A DNA stretch of 5,976 nucleotides, taken from assembly GCA_027020105.1 (NCBI GenBank), contig JALUVW010000119.1, positions 1 through 5,976 on the forward strand, read 5' to 3'. The position numbers and the translations under genes are program-made. Below, one piece after another: positions 5,083-5,976 of the stretch. The notes beneath the pieces were generated by a model that was not told the DNA's origin, did no database searches, and saw only the letters and a list, made by a program, of their open reading frames with translations. Positions within the stretch are counted from its first letter, which is position 1. Every line of letters begins with the position of its first letter. Source of the DNA: Candidatus Falkowiibacteriota bacterium (GTDB lineage: Bacteria; Patescibacteriota; Patescibacteriia; Patescibacteriales; SZUA-104).

Positions 5083-5976
5083 TTATTTCTTGTTTTTATC
5101 TTTTTTGTTGGCGGCGCCGTTCAATTTCAGCGCCGTATGGTATAGGGCGATATACTTCTTGGCCGGTATTTCCCAGCTGTTTGACTCCTGCATCGCCCTG
5201 ACAATAAGTTCTCGCCACGGCCCTTTGTGGCGATAATCTTCAAGCGCCCTCACTATCGTCCCGAACAAGGAATAAGCGTTAAAGTTTTTAAACGTGAACC
5301 CGTTGCCCGTATTGGTCATCGGGTCAAAATTGGTCACGGTGTCGCGCAAACCCCCGACCCTCCTGACTATCGGTATGCATCCGTACCGCATAGCGATAAG
5401 CTGGTTGATGCCGCAGGGCTCATGGTGCGACGGAAGCAAAAACAAATCCGTTCCGGCGTACACCAACGCTTCGTATTTTTGGTTTTTTTCATGCGAAGGA
5501 AGAACGGCCAATTTATCCGGATATTTTTTTTGTATTTTTAACAATTTTCTTATGTATTCTTTCTCGCCCGTTCCTATTATTATAACCTGAACGTCCAAAT
5601 TCAATATATGCTCCAAAATCTCCAAAATCAATTCAAATCCTTTTTGAAAAGTAACCCTTGAAGTAAACCCGATAACCGGCAGCTTGCTGTCAATCGGCAA
5701 CCCCACTATTTTTTGCAAATACTCTTTGTTTAATTTTTTGCGGTGAATTTTTCTGTGGTCATAGTTTTTAAAAATCGTCGTATCGTTTTTGGGATTGTAC
5801 ACGTTGTAATCAATTCCGTTGACAATGCCGAACAGCCGGTCTTCCCTGTTTTTCAAAATTCTGTCCAAGTCCTGCCCGAATTTTTTTGTCATAATTTCTT
5901 TTCGGTGCTGTTCGCTCACCGTGTTGATTACGTCGGCCGACAAAATTGCCCGTTTGGCGAAATTTATGTATTCAAT
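5083..5976 (-). CDS. glgA: Glycogen/starch synthase (GT5), C-terminal part (cut by window edge)
   Basis: Adds glucose from ADP-glucose (sometimes UDP-glucose) to the non-reducing end of alpha-1,4-glucan in the cytoplasm. The frame is open to the right edge (297 residues visible); a TTG at 5943 is an internal Leu, since the upstream residues NFAKRAILSADVINTVS continue the family pattern. Seen: NGIDYNVYNP linker; GFTSRVTFQKG, whose Arg and Lys match the nucleotide-sugar phosphate binders (Arg300 and Lys305 in E. coli GlgA); AGTDLFLLPS then HHEPCG, whose Glu matches E. coli Glu377; and QLIAMRYGCIPIVRRVGGLRDTV. This is the GT-B C-terminal Rossmann domain with the closing helices. The missing N-terminal domain, about 190 residues by family length, holds the KTGGL substrate loop. 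The tail is lysine-rich. GH57 follows after 57 bp. Family is secure; donor preference is not shown. Confidence 0.94.
   Translation of the reverse strand: MEYINFAKRAILSADVINTVSEQHRKEIMTKKFGQDLDRILKNREDRLFGIVNGIDYNVYNPKNDTTIFKNYDHRKIHRKKLNKEYLQKIVGLPIDSKLPVIGFTSRVTFQKGFELILEILEHILNLDVQVIIIGTGEKEYIRKLLKIQKKYPDKLAVLPSHEKNQKYEALVYAGTDLFLLPSHHEPCGINQLIAMRYGCIPIVRRVGGLRDTVTNFDPMTNTGNGFTFKNFNAYSLFGTIVRALEDYRHKGPWRELIVRAMQESNSWEIPAKKYIALYHTALKLNGAANKKDKNKK

Noticed and set aside
5083..5943. Treating the synthase as a complete 286-residue protein starting at TTG (5943)
   Set aside because: The frame stays open to the window edge and the residues upstream of the TTG continue the GT5 family pattern, so this is a truncated view of a larger gene.

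Overview
All five genes in this window read on the minus strand, so transcription runs from the right edge to the left. In that order they are: the C-terminal part of a GT5 glycogen/starch synthase (glgA, cut by the right edge), a compact GH57 glycosidase or glucanotransferase, a LytR-CpsA-Psr (LCP) envelope protein with a LytR_C tail, the double-GTPase ribosome assembly factor Der, and the N-terminal part of peptidyl-tRNA hydrolase (pth, cut by the left edge). About 90% of the window is coding. I see no tRNA, rRNA, CRISPR array, transposase or phage gene.

The organism is bacterial (der, pth and LCP are bacterial families) and uses the standard code; the four stops in the window are TAA or TAG, and no in-frame UGA is read through. 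Several traits suggest a Candidate Phyla Radiation / Patescibacteria genome, possibly Parcubacteria: none of the four visible start codons has a Shine-Dalgarno sequence, a short GH57 protein of a type I associate with those genomes sits beside glgA, housekeeping proteins carry lysine-rich insertions, and one gap holds a degenerate CAAA-rich repeat. This is an inference from style, not a phylogenetic result.

Right part (3830-5976): glgA and GH57, 57 bp apart, form a likely alpha-glucan operon. One elongates alpha-1,4-glucan from a nucleotide sugar; the other cuts or transfers alpha-glucan chains. The gap at 3593-3829 is the best regulatory region: a terminator-like hairpin with a T-run, two weak promoter candidates, one with a perfect 6-bp dyad in its spacer, and GC-rich hairpins just before the LCP start.

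Left part (1-3592): LCP, der and pth lie in line with gaps of 140 and 73 bp, joining cell-envelope assembly to ribosome biogenesis and translation quality control. The LCP-der gap contains the CAAA-rich repeat with an imperfect hairpin; the der-pth gap contains a GC-rich palindrome. I find no convincing new multi-gene system. The points most worth a second look are the two insertions in Pth, the extended switch II regions in Der, the structured leader of the LCP gene, the unassigned specificity of the GH57 protein, and the small intergenic palindromes.
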